12,496 bases of DNA from Actinomycetota bacterium (lineage in GTDB: Bacteria; Actinomycetota; Actinomycetes; S36-B12; UBA5976). A program made the position numbers and the translations under genes. Under the pieces are notes generated by a model. The model saw nothing but the letters and a program-made list of their open reading frames with translations. It was not told the DNA's origin and made no database searches. The stretch is from the NCBI GenBank assembly GCA_009702945.1, contig WLGZ01000016.1, positions 1 through 12,496 on the forward strand, given 5' to 3'. This document shows, piece by piece, positions 1-7,023 of the stretch. Within the stretch, counting starts at the first letter, position 1. Every line of letters starts with the position of its first letter.

Positions 1-23
1 GCAGTAAACATCGGAGAAGCAAA

Positions 24-407
24 ATGACAAATGAAATTGAGAACGTGCGAAACGTATTGTGCGAATGGTACGTGGCCATGGAGAATCACGATACAAAAAA
101 ACTGGCAGCAGCACTAAGCGATACATTTTTACTAATCGAGCATGATGAATTGCTTGATGGAAAGTATCTAATCGAAATGTTGTCCGGTGAAGAAGATTCA
201 ACTCTGGTAGCCAATCTTCATGATTTCCACATCACAGTTTCCGGGGACACAGCGTGGAGTACTCATCGCAACAGTGAAGTCTTTACTTCGCCTACCAAAG
301 AACCACTTGCATTAGAGTTCCTTGAGACTGTGGTTTTGATCAAAAAAGATGGTAACTGGCTGATGGATCGCTACCACGCCACAAGATTGTCACCTGCTGA
401 AATCTAG
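24..407 (+). CDS. SnoaL/DUF4440-like (NTF2-fold) small protein
   Basis: This is a 127-residue protein with the look of a single NTF2-fold (SnoaL-like/DUF4440) domain. An N-terminal helix (about residues 4-32) is followed by a segment with D33, F35 and H40, then beta strands. The C-terminal strand, around GNWLMDRYHATR (110-121), resembles the 'dG-W-ki-xxH' ending common in DUF4440 proteins. Members act as small cyclases, isomerases or binding proteins, and the sequence does not show which. There is no signal peptide or membrane segment, so it should be cytoplasmic. The ATG has a good Shine-Dalgarno (GGAGAAG, 13-19; seven bases from GGAG to the start). The gene converges on the SDR gene, and their stop codons overlap. 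It lies beside catabolic enzymes, so it may take part in the same pathway, but it is on the opposite strand and that link is inference. The fold call is fairly good; the function is unknown. Confidence 0.75.
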   Translation: MTNEIENVRNVLCEWYVAMENHDTKKLAAALSDTFLLIEHDELLDGKYLIEMLSGEEDSTLVANLHDFHITVSGDTAWSTHRNSEVFTSPTKEPLALEFLETVVLIKKDGNWLMDRYHATRLSPAEI

Positions 408-1138
408 AGCGCAAGCCACCCACCATCGACCGGTAGATACGTACCGGTGATGTAAGACGCTTCGTCAGAAAGCAAGAATGCGCACACCCCTGCTATGTCA
501 TCAGTTGTTGCGGGCCTACCGATAGGAATTCGCTCGCGCAACCATGCACCACGAACCGGGTCATCAATCGACGCCTGACTCATTGGTGTAGCAACCGGAC
601 CTGGGCCTACTACATTTATGCGAACTCCAAACTTTGACCAATCAACAGCTAGTGCGCGTCCTAGCTGAAGTACCGCTCCCTTAGAGGCTGTGTAGGCAGC
701 ATTGCCACCATAACCAACGGTTGAGAGGATCGAGCCCATTAGAACAATCGATCCTGAGGCTTGCGGGACCATAACTCGGCCGGCAGCACGGGCCACCAAG
801 AATGACCCAGTTACATTTACTCGCATTGTCTTTTCAAAAACTTCAAGAGTCATTTCGCGAGCGTCTACAAAGGATTCTTCAATCCCAGCGCAATGCACTA
901 CCCCATCAAGTCGCCCGTACTCAGCAATTGTCGTTGCAATAAGTGCGTCAACCTCAGATTCATTAGTGACATCAGCAGCTATGCAGATACCGCCCGTGAG
1001 ATCCTTCATCTCTTGAAGTTGTGCTGATGCAAAATCAGTGCAAACTAATTGGTCACCACGCTCTGCAAGCTTTAAGGCTGTGGCTCTACCAATTCCGGAA
1101 GCAGCGCCAGTTACTAAGGTTACTTTTTTGGTATTCAT
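404..1138 (-). CDS. Short-chain dehydrogenase/reductase (SDR), classical type
   Basis: This is a 244-residue classical SDR, the usual length, and an NAD(P)-dependent oxidoreductase of an alcohol/ketone pair. Visible motifs are the cofactor glycine motif TGAASGIG (10-17), acidic D35 at the end of strand 2 (favouring NAD over NADP), HCAG (82-85) in place of the usual NNAG, N108, catalytic S136, and Y149-x-x-x-K153 in YTASK. The C-terminal VDGGW is typical. The gene is last in a minus-strand row: its ATG overlaps the TGA of the alpha/beta hydrolase gene in an ATGA tetranucleotide (1135-1138), which implies co-transcription and coupled translation. A weak AGG-containing site lies just upstream inside the previous gene. 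Its own stop overlaps that of the convergent SnoaL-like gene. The substrate is not readable; a hydroxy or keto intermediate released by the upstream hydrolases is a reasonable guess. The class is certain and the substrate unknown. Confidence 0.93.
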   Translation of the reverse strand: MNTKKVTLVTGAASGIGRATALKLAERGDQLVCTDFASAQLQEMKDLTGGICIAADVTNESEVDALIATTIAEYGRLDGVVHCAGIEESFVDAREMTLEVFEKTMRVNVTGSFLVARAAGRVMVPQASGSIVLMGSILSTVGYGGNAAYTASKGAVLQLGRALAVDWSKFGVRINVVGPGPVATPMSQASIDDPVRGAWLRERIPIGRPATTDDIAGVCAFLLSDEASYITGTYLPVDGGWLAL

Positions 1139-2082
1139 TTTCTACCTACCGATGTGTCTAATCTATTGAGGAAGTCTTCAACAACTGGATAAAACAAATC
1201 TGGTGTTTCAAGATGGGCACTGTGCGAAGCCCCAGGCACTAAGTACCATTCGGCACCTGAAATTCCATTAACAAGAGTGCCCATAACTTCTGGAGTTGCC
1301 TCATCAAATTCACCAGAGATACAAAGTGTTGGTGCCGAAATTTCCTTGAGTCTGGGCCTAACGTCCCAATTCTTAAGTGGTGTCATAGCGCCACCACTAT
1401 CAAACTCAGATCCACCTGCCATTACTTTGTATACCTCGTTGTCACTAGCCAATGCCGCTTCCGCCAATTGAACGCAATCGGGAAGTGGATCAAGGCGGCA
1501 AACAAATCTGCGATTGAACTCATGCTCGGCCGTTTTGAATTCCGGAGATTCCGTATCGTTTGTAAGTCGAGCTTTTCTAATCGTTGCTTGAATCTCTTCA
1601 GGCAAGGTTGCAACTAATTTTTCAGTTGCAACTGTCCATTCCGCAATGCTTGCCAAAGTTGAATAAAGGATTAGTCCCTTAAGTCCAACAGGCTGAGTAA
1701 GTGCAAACTCAATCGCGAGCATTCCGCCCCAGGAGTGACCAAGTAACACATATTCCTCTAGTTCAAGTTCAGCAACTAGCGCTTCTAGCTCACGAACAAA
1801 AAGATCTATTACGAACATTGATGAATCGTGAGGAATGTCCTTAAGGGAGGATTTTCCGCAACCAATTTGGTCATACCTAACAAGTGCACGATTCGATTTC
1901 GCTAGTACTTCCATCGGCTCCATGGAAAAGGAAGGATACCCAGGTCCACCGTGCAACAAAATGACTGGAATGCGATTTGACTGCGTACTTCCAGTTACTT
2001 GATACCAAGTTGAGAAGCCATTAAACGAAACTCGACCCTCTTTGATAAGCGTGTTGGGTGATACATGCTGTGACTCATTCAT
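1135..2082 (-). CDS. Alpha/beta hydrolase, prolyl iminopeptidase-like (S33)
   Basis: This is a 315-residue alpha/beta hydrolase close to the prolyl aminopeptidase (S33) group in length and motifs. HGGPG (44-48) forms the oxyanion loop typical of that group, DQIGCGKS (71-78) follows, the nucleophile elbow is GHSWGG with Ser117, the acid is probably Asp260 in GEFDEATPE, and the catalytic base is His287 in GASHSAHLE. The triad looks complete, so the enzyme should be active. Proteins with these motifs include true N-terminal proline peptidases and also esterases, lactonases and amidases; its place beside an SDR, a CocE-like hydrolase and an EthD protein makes small-molecule hydrolysis at least as likely. 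No signal peptide is seen. It starts 26 bp after the preceding hydrolase gene, with no clear Shine-Dalgarno, and overlaps the next SDR gene by 4 bp (ATGA). The fold is certain and the substrate open. Confidence 0.9.
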   Translation of the reverse strand: MNESQHVSPNTLIKEGRVSFNGFSTWYQVTGSTQSNRIPVILLHGGPGYPSFSMEPMEVLAKSNRALVRYDQIGCGKSSLKDIPHDSSMFVIDLFVRELEALVAELELEEYVLLGHSWGGMLAIEFALTQPVGLKGLILYSTLASIAEWTVATEKLVATLPEEIQATIRKARLTNDTESPEFKTAEHEFNRRFVCRLDPLPDCVQLAEAALASDNEVYKVMAGGSEFDSGGAMTPLKNWDVRPRLKEISAPTLCISGEFDEATPEVMGTLVNGISGAEWYLVPGASHSAHLETPDLFYPVVEDFLNRLDTSVGRK

Positions 2083-2108
2083 AAATAATCAATTTCTGTC
2101 ATTCTTAA

Positions 2109-3863
2109 TTAGTCACCTAGAGGCATAGTTAGCTTTGTCGGGGAATCCTTGCTGTGTAGCACTCTCAGGTTGACTTCAGGATGGTCTAGCAGCCCATCTC
2201 CGTTAGGGATTATCATTGCAGACCATGGAGACCTAATGGTTAGACGTAGACGCGACCCTTGCGCAATTGTGCGAGAGCAGAATCTAAAGTCATCCAGCAC
2301 AATTACATTGCGTTCCTCGACAAGTAAGGATCCTTGTGCAGTGGTGTTAAATCTGCTCAATCTAGCTAATTCGCTCGATAGGAATATTGAGGAACCATCT
2401 GGTCGAATCTCGTGAAGTAAAACCGAAAGATCTGCTTCTGGTTGATCGGGAATGATCTCGAGGCTTAGCTTTGGTTTTCCCGCCATTGTCACTGGTGCTT
2501 CAAAAGGAGCTGAATGATAAATCAATCCATTGCCATCCACGGTAACGGTAAAGATCTGGTTTGTTGGATCGTTACCACCCTGCGTCATCAGCAAACTGTT
2601 GTAAGAAGGAGGAAACAATTGATTATCAATGTTCGCACTGGGGCGAGGAATCAGTTCCAGGTCTAGAGCCCTGGCATCTTTTGGATCTAATGTAAGTAAA
2701 TATTCTGGGCTATCCACTGCATCGGGAGTCAACCAACCCGAATGAAAAACATCATTCTTGCCAGGTGAGGACTTCAGATTTAAATCCATGAAATCTTTTG
2801 TTGCCGCTTGAAACGAAGGATTTGCCCGCCACTCTTCAGCTCCAGCAACGTAATAAACAAAGCGGTCAGACAAGAGCTTTGGTTTTTCTTCCCCAAACAA
2901 TATGTGGCGAAACCAATCGGCTCGAAGTGCACGCATTGACAACTTTGCTGCTTCTGCAAATTGCAGCTCGCCTACCGAATTTTCACCAGAATCAGTTCCA
3001 GCATGATCCCAGGGGCCAATTAATAGATGACTCTTAGCCAATGCTGAATTAGATGCTAGTTGCTCAAATCGCTGCCAATGATAAATCGTTCCTGGCATGC
3101 AGTCATCATGAGTGCCAGTAATAGTCAAGATCGGAACGTCTAGATCTGTTAACTGCTCATCACTGGCAAAATACTCAGACCAATTTTCTAGTCCTGGCTC
3201 TTCTGCAGATTTGCGTAGGAACTCATTTTGTGACACACCGAATGATTCTCCTGCCGTCCAAACTGGGCGACCTTGCTCTATTGCTTGACGAATCTCCTGA
3301 GCCCAGAGTCCACCATCAATTCCTGATTGGTGGTAGGCGGCATTCCCCCATACGCATGCTGCCCACTTGTATTCAAAGATATTTGGAACCCCGCCTCGAG
3401 GAATATCTATTGCGAGTGCAAAAGCGGCCGCTGGTGAGGCAGCGACAACTGCCGGATGCTTTTGTGCAAGGAATGACCACTGATTCATACCTGTATAGGA
3501 TCCACCAAACAACACGACGCGTCCGTCATTCCATCTTTGTTGGGTAATCCACTCGGCAAGATCAAAGCCGTCAAATGCATTGATGAGCATATGAGTAAAG
3601 TCACCCTCGGAGTCCCCTCGGCCTCGAACATCCGCTACAACATATGCCAATCCACGCTTGGGGAAAAACTGTCCATCGCCGTGTGCGTGGTCGATTGTGT
3701 AAGGGGTTATTTCCATCACAGCTGGGATTGGGCCGGCAGCGTCTCTTGGCAGATACACAGCCACATTCAGACAAATCCCATCACGCATAGGTACTCGGGC
3801 GCGGAATAGGCGAAGGTTATGCGAAGGTCCGTAATCAACATTTGTATCGCTAAACACTGGCAT
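2109..3863 (-). CDS. CocE/NonD-family serine hydrolase (X-Pro dipeptidyl-peptidase S15 type)
   Basis: This 584-residue hydrolase (from the ATG at 3863) has the layout of the CocE/NonD family: an N-terminal alpha/beta hydrolase and a C-terminal jelly-roll (PepX_C-like) from about residue 340. DVRGRGDSEG (78-87) is typical. The nucleophile is Ser122 in GGSYTG, the acid probably Asp253 in GTHDDCMPG, and the base His287 in GPWDHAG. Length and order match Rhodococcus cocaine esterase (about 574 residues). The family includes bacterial ester and amide hydrolases and glutaryl acylases, so the substrate is uncertain. I chose the ATG at 3863 because AAAGGA (3870-3875 on the complement) lies six bases before it; the longer ATG at 3878 (five more residues) has no such site. 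No signal peptide is seen. It follows the EthD-like gene by 160 bp and precedes the S33 hydrolase by 26 bp, probably in one transcript with the latter and the SDR. Confidence 0.9.
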   Translation of the reverse strand: MPVFSDTNVDYGPSHNLRLFRARVPMRDGICLNVAVYLPRDAAGPIPAVMEITPYTIDHAHGDGQFFPKRGLAYVVADVRGRGDSEGDFTHMLINAFDGFDLAEWITQQRWNDGRVVLFGGSYTGMNQWSFLAQKHPAVVAASPAAAFALAIDIPRGGVPNIFEYKWAACVWGNAAYHQSGIDGGLWAQEIRQAIEQGRPVWTAGESFGVSQNEFLRKSAEEPGLENWSEYFASDEQLTDLDVPILTITGTHDDCMPGTIYHWQRFEQLASNSALAKSHLLIGPWDHAGTDSGENSVGELQFAEAAKLSMRALRADWFRHILFGEEKPKLLSDRFVYYVAGAEEWRANPSFQAATKDFMDLNLKSSPGKNDVFHSGWLTPDAVDSPEYLLTLDPKDARALDLELIPRPSANIDNQLFPPSYNSLLMTQGGNDPTNQIFTVTVDGNGLIYHSAPFEAPVTMAGKPKLSLEIIPDQPEADLSVLLHEIRPDGSSIFLSSELARLSRFNTTAQGSLLVEERNVIVLDDFRFCSRTIAQGSRLRLTIRSPWSAMIIPNGDGLLDHPEVNLRVLHSKDSPTKLTMPLGD

Positions 3864-4023
3864 GGCAATTCCTTTCATTGATAGTTATCGTAAGAAACTT
3901 TTGTTAGGAGATTAACATAACCCGGCAGTTGTTTTGGCGGAATCCAAAAATCTATTGTTGCCCTTGATTTACGCGAATTAACAGATCACTCAGTTTGTCA
4001 AAGCTTCGAACTCATCATCCGGC
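3864..4023 (-). other. 160-bp gap between EthD-like and CocE-like genes, with a perfect inverted repeat
   Basis: The gap separates two minus-strand genes and is long for this compact region. It holds a perfect 6-bp inverted repeat with a 6-base spacer (TTTTGG at 3932-3937, CCAAAA at 3944-3949). On the complement a perfect TTGACA hexamer lies just after the EthD stop, but no good -10 box follows at the usual spacing. A separate promoter for the hydrolase genes could lie here; none could be fixed. The hairpin lacks a T-tract on either strand, so an operator is more likely than a terminator. Confidence 0.4.
3870..3875 (-). promoter_or_regulatory. Shine-Dalgarno that decides the CocE-like gene start
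   Basis: On the complement, AAAGGA lies six bases before the ATG at 3863. The in-frame ATG further upstream (3878) has no purine-rich site before it, and the motif would fall inside the gene if that start were used. This supports the shorter reading frame. Confidence 0.65.
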
Positions 4024-4356
4024 TTAGATAATTGGAATTTCTAACTCTTCAACTATTAATCGCTCTAATCGGGCGACGTGCGCCATGGTATCGGCGCGAA
4101 TTTCGGATGAAACCTGTCTCGAATAAGCGGCATTCAATGCTTCGTCACTTTCGAACCATTGCTCTGCAACACCGTCCCACTCACAATCAAATGTTGGTTT
4201 ACCGGCAAAGCTATCTGGACGACCAAAGTTGACGACGTACTTCCGCAAACCTGGTGCGGTACGGGCTACTGGAACATGAGATTCGAGCCACCAATTTTTG
4301 AACTGCTCGTCTGTTAGGTGATCCGCTTTTTTGAGAAGCCAGACTATCTTGACCAT
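4024..4356 (-). CDS. EthD-domain protein (dimeric alpha-beta barrel)
   Basis: This 110-residue protein matches the EthD family in length and pattern. The N-terminal strand VKIVWLLKK (2-10) is followed by a helix, then ESHVPVARTAPGLRKY (25-40), with His27 and the 'PGL-x-x-Y' signature, and DGVAEQWFESDEALNAAY (61-78), the usual 'D-x-x-x-x-x-F-x-S-x-E-A' segment. EthD proteins are small ferredoxin-like-fold dimers first found in ethyl tert-butyl ether degradation; relatives act as decarboxylases, cyclases or helper proteins in catabolism. The start is supported by GAGGTG (4363-4368 on the complement), six bases before the ATG. It is the first gene of the minus-strand row and is divergent from the flavoprotein gene across a 91-bp control region, which suggests joint control. 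The family is sure; the reaction is unknown. Confidence 0.85.
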   Translation of the reverse strand: MVKIVWLLKKADHLTDEQFKNWWLESHVPVARTAPGLRKYVVNFGRPDSFAGKPTFDCEWDGVAEQWFESDEALNAAYSRQVSSEIRADTMAHVARLERLIVEELEIPII

Positions 4357-4401
4357 TTACAACACCTCACTAGAAATATTCATTCCATTTACTTAAAACG
4401 C

Positions 4402-4429
4402 TTTACACTTTGCGTAATTTTATTATGAT
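4402..4429 (+). promoter_or_regulatory. Putative sigma70-type promoter for the flavoprotein gene
   Basis: TTTACA (4402-4407) and TATGAT (4424-4429) are separated by 16 bases, each one base off the consensus. Transcription would begin near 4436, only about 12 bases before the ATG at 4448 or about 39 before the ATG at 4475. ACGC (4398-4401) and GCGT (4412-4415), inverted with a 10-base spacer, bracket the -35 box and could be a small operator. Confidence 0.55.
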
Positions 4430-4447
4430 AATAGCCTATTACCGATT

Positions 4448-6109
4448 ATGAATCACGGATTGGGGTCTAGGCAGATGCCTATTACAGGAAATGATCAGCT
4501 TGCCGCTGTTAGCGATGAGGTTCTAGAAGCCGACTTTGTAGTTATTGGAAGTGGCGCGGCTGGACTTACTGGTGCGATAACCGCACGTCGCCGAGGACTA
4601 TCAGTCACTGTACTTGAAGCGCAAGACGTTGTTGGCGGCACAACAGCTAGGAGTGGCACCTGGATCTGGTCCCCCAACAATCGTTGGATGCGAGAAGCAG
4701 GATTTACTGACGAACGTGATGATGCCATTCGATACATGGCGCGATTATCATTTCCAGATCGCTACCAAGGTGAAGCAGAGCGTTTTGGACTAGATGCTCA
4801 TGAATTTGAAATGTTAAATACTTTCTATTCAACATCAGGATTAGCTCTTGAAGAACTTGCAGAAGCTGGAGCACTTGATCCGGTCGTTAAAGACAATGCG
4901 CCTGATTACTTTGCTGACCTTCCGGAAGATAAAGCACCTTATGGACGTGTCATTGTTTCGCGAGGCCGTGCCCGGCCGGATCAATTAACTGGAGCTGAAT
5001 GGGTTCTTGATTTACGCGATTCTGCCTTGCGTTTAGGTGTTGATATTCGATACGGATATCGAGTTTCTGATGTTATTCAAAGCGGTGAACGTGTGACGGG
5101 AGTTATTGGTAAAAATAAAAACCGCACCTTCGCTGTTCATTCAAAGCGTGGAGTCCTCTTTGCAACCGGTGGCTTTACGCATAATCCCGAGTTAATGAGT
5201 GATCACATGTCTTCCCCAGTGAGAATTGGTGGCGCATCCAAAGGTTCTCGTGGTGACTTCATGCGCATTGGGGCATCGCTAGGAGCAAAGCTACATAACA
5301 CAGCAGCTGCCTGGCTCGCACCAATTCCACTTGAAGCACTTGTTCGTGATCCCGAATCTGTCACAACAAATATTTTTGCATTACGCGGTGACAGTATGGT
5401 TCTCGTTAACAAATATGGTCAGCGTACTGTTAATGAGAAATTGCCTTATCACGAACTTGGACGTTCAATGTTGCGCTGGGATGCCATGGAGGCCGAGCAT
5501 CCTGATCTACGTATGTATATGATTTTTGATAAATCAGCACGCGTGCACTTCTCTGATGGAACAAGCGGCAATCCAATAAAGCCTCTAAACGAGCATGACC
5601 CAAATCTTGTTGAAGGTGAAACTCTGGATGAACTTGCTTCTGCGATAAGACGCCGAATTGAAGATCTTGGTCCGGTTGCAATGGCCAGCTTAGAACTTTC
5701 GTCAGATTTTGAAATAGGCCTCAAAGAAACAATTGAAGAATTCAACAAGCATGCTGCAACCGGAACGGATCCAAACTTTAATAGAGGCGAATCCGCAATC
5801 GAGCTTTTCCGCAACGGACCTGCTCGCCCTGGAAATGATAAGAACCCAGCGCTATTCCCCTTTGATGAAACTGGTCCTTACTACGCTTTGATACTTGCAC
5901 CTGGAACTTTAGATACCAAAGGTGGTCCAGCCATTGATAGCGAAGCGCGTGTTCTTCGCGCAGTAGATGGCAAACCAATTCCCGGATTATTTGCAGCAGG
6001 AAATTGCGCAGGATTTCCTTCAGGTCAGGCTTATTGGGCTGGTGGCGCAACTATTGGACTAGCGGTTACATTCGGATATCTTGCAGCGCTTAATGTTTCA
6101 GCAAATTAA
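4448..6109 (+). CDS. FAD-dependent oxidoreductase, 3-ketosteroid dehydrogenase/fumarate reductase superfamily
   Basis: This 553-residue flavoprotein has a single FAD_binding_2-type architecture. The dinucleotide motif is VIGSGAAGL (32-40, G34/G36/G39), E57 ends strand 2, and GGTTARSGTWIWSPNN (63-78) matches the 'GGTTAxSGGxxWxPNN' segment of 3-ketosteroid delta-1-dehydrogenases. FATGGF (238-243) and the C-terminal IPGLFAAGNCAG (511-522) with YWAGGATIG (529-537) close the FAD site. GPYYAL and PGTLDTKGGP (477-494) carry the TKGG pattern of steroid dehydrogenases; fumarate and urocanate reductases usually have HTMGG there. It therefore probably adds or removes a carbon-carbon double bond next to a ketone; a steroid substrate is not shown. 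No heme-binding or signal segment is seen. The start is unsure: the ATG at 4448 has no Shine-Dalgarno, and the ATG at 4475 has only GGGG nine bases upstream. The high-GC SDR gene follows after 21 bp and is probably co-transcribed. Confidence 0.87.
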   Translation: MNHGLGSRQMPITGNDQLAAVSDEVLEADFVVIGSGAAGLTGAITARRRGLSVTVLEAQDVVGGTTARSGTWIWSPNNRWMREAGFTDERDDAIRYMARLSFPDRYQGEAERFGLDAHEFEMLNTFYSTSGLALEELAEAGALDPVVKDNAPDYFADLPEDKAPYGRVIVSRGRARPDQLTGAEWVLDLRDSALRLGVDIRYGYRVSDVIQSGERVTGVIGKNKNRTFAVHSKRGVLFATGGFTHNPELMSDHMSSPVRIGGASKGSRGDFMRIGASLGAKLHNTAAAWLAPIPLEALVRDPESVTTNIFALRGDSMVLVNKYGQRTVNEKLPYHELGRSMLRWDAMEAEHPDLRMYMIFDKSARVHFSDGTSGNPIKPLNEHDPNLVEGETLDELASAIRRRIEDLGPVAMASLELSSDFEIGLKETIEEFNKHAATGTDPNFNRGESAIELFRNGPARPGNDKNPALFPFDETGPYYALILAPGTLDTKGGPAIDSEARVLRAVDGKPIPGLFAAGNCAGFPSGQAYWAGGATIGLAVTFGYLAALNVSAN

Positions 6110-6130
6110 TTGAGGAGACACTCACAAGAT

Positions 6131-6889
6131 ATGCACGGATTTACGGTAGATCTGTTCGAGAGTCGCTGTGTTGTGGTGACGGGTGCAGCACGTGGCATCG
6201 GACGGGCGACCGCTTTGGCATTTGCCGAACATGGCGCGGCGCTCGTGCTGGTAGACCGCGACACCAACGTACTCGAGGCCACGGCGCGAGAGGTGCTAGC
6301 CGCAGGAGCCCCGTCATGCCGGACACTACTTTGCGACCTTGGCGTCGAGCAGCAGCGGAACGATCTGATCCGCAGTCTTGAGCAGGAGAGTCGGATCGAC
6401 ATCCTGATCAACATTGCAGGGGTCTTTGAACGCACGACTGATCCCTCCGCCTGGGACGGCGAACTTTGGCGCAGGGCGCTTTCAGTGAATTTGGATGCCG
6501 TGGCGCATCTGTCCTATGGGTGTGTCACCAGCCTCACCAAGACCCAAGGCGCCATCGTCAACGTGGCCTCCACTCGCGCCTTCTCAGCTGCCGCTGGGGC
6601 GGCGGCCTACACCGCATCGAAAGCGGCCATCGTTGGCCTGACACATTCGCTTGCCGTCGACCTTTGCCGACAGGGTATCCGAGTGAATACGGTTGCACCT
6701 GGGGAGATAGCAACAGGCATCGCTAGCGCCGATCCCGACATCGTGGCTGAGCTTGTTGGCCGCAGTCCGATGCGGCGGCTTGGTGAGCCGGTTGAAGTCT
6801 CGTCGGTGATTCTCTTCCTGGCAAGCCCACTGGCGTCGTTCGTGACTGGGGCCACTTGGCGGGTCGACGGCGGATTCATGAGCGCCTGA
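6131..6889 (+). CDS. High-GC short-chain dehydrogenase (SDR), probably horizontally acquired
   Basis: This is a 252-residue classical SDR. Motifs are TGAARGIG (17-24), D42 in VDRD (NAD-favouring), NIAG (94-97) for NNAG, N120, catalytic S147, Y160-x-x-x-K164 in YTASK, and VDGGF near the end; all catalytic residues are present. The reaction is presumably an alcohol/ketone conversion on the same pathway as the flavoprotein just upstream. I start at ATG 6131: GAGGAG (6112-6117) precedes it, though its 13-base spacing is long, and a TTG at 6110 would add seven unlike residues without any binding site. Base composition is striking: hand counts give 40/60 and 39/60 G+C for 6241-6300 and 6301-6360, against 22/60 for 5701-5760 in the gene before. 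The change falls almost at the gene borders, which suggests a transferred gene placed in an existing operon; an assembly chimera is the alternative. It is not close in detail to the SDR at 404-1138. Confidence 0.92.
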   Translation: MHGFTVDLFESRCVVVTGAARGIGRATALAFAEHGAALVLVDRDTNVLEATAREVLAAGAPSCRTLLCDLGVEQQRNDLIRSLEQESRIDILINIAGVFERTTDPSAWDGELWRRALSVNLDAVAHLSYGCVTSLTKTQGAIVNVASTRAFSAAAGAAAYTASKAAIVGLTHSLAVDLCRQGIRVNTVAPGEIATGIASADPDIVAELVGRSPMRRLGEPVEVSSVILFLASPLASFVTGATWRVDGGFMSA

Positions 6890-7023
6890 GACAACAAGAA
6901 TGGACTCAGTTATTAGCCATCTCAAGACCTTCAATTAAAGGGTTAAGTCAACATTTATTGGTACAGATAGTAGACGAGTCCGTCTGTAAGTCGTAAACAG
7001 TAACGCTATTTAGAGCCAACAAT
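6890..7023. other. 134-bp gap between convergent genes, small hairpin
   Basis: Both flanking genes end here, so terminators are expected. The only clear structure is AGACG-AGTC-CGTCT (6972-6985), a perfect 5-bp stem with a 4-base loop. No T-tract follows on either strand, so it is a weak terminator candidate at best. Composition is back to low GC within about 20 bases of the SDR stop. No gene, tRNA-like end or flanking repeat was seen. Confidence 0.35.

Noticed and set aside
3230..3547. Plus-strand frame of 105 codons inside the CocE-like gene
   Set aside because: It is antisense to conserved catalytic-domain coding sequence, with no ribosome site or domain.
3976..3998. TTGACA on the complement after the EthD stop as a full promoter
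   Set aside because: The -35 hexamer is perfect, but no hexamer near TATAAT occurs 16-18 bases downstream, so I did not call a promoter.
5449..5814. Open frame of 121 codons on the minus strand inside the flavoprotein gene
   Set aside because: It overlaps strongly supported flavoprotein coding sequence and its translation shows no recognisable domain.
4448..6109. Flavoprotein as a fumarate or urocanate reductase
   Set aside because: The active-site region reads TKGG rather than the HTMGG usual in those reductases, and there is no heme or FMN-binding domain, so the ketosteroid-dehydrogenase side of the superfamily fits better.
6584..6934. Minus-strand frame of 116 codons across the high-GC SDR gene
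   Set aside because: High GC lowers stop-codon frequency, so long antisense frames are expected there; no motif was seen and the sense strand has a complete SDR.
6890..6960. Edge of a mobile element next to the GC-rich SDR
   Set aside because: I looked for direct or inverted repeats at both edges of the GC-rich gene and for transposase fragments, and saw none.
6972..6985. Hairpin AGACG-AGTC-CGTCT as a bidirectional terminator
   Set aside because: The stem is only 5 bp and there is no T-tract on either side, so I list it only as a small hairpin.
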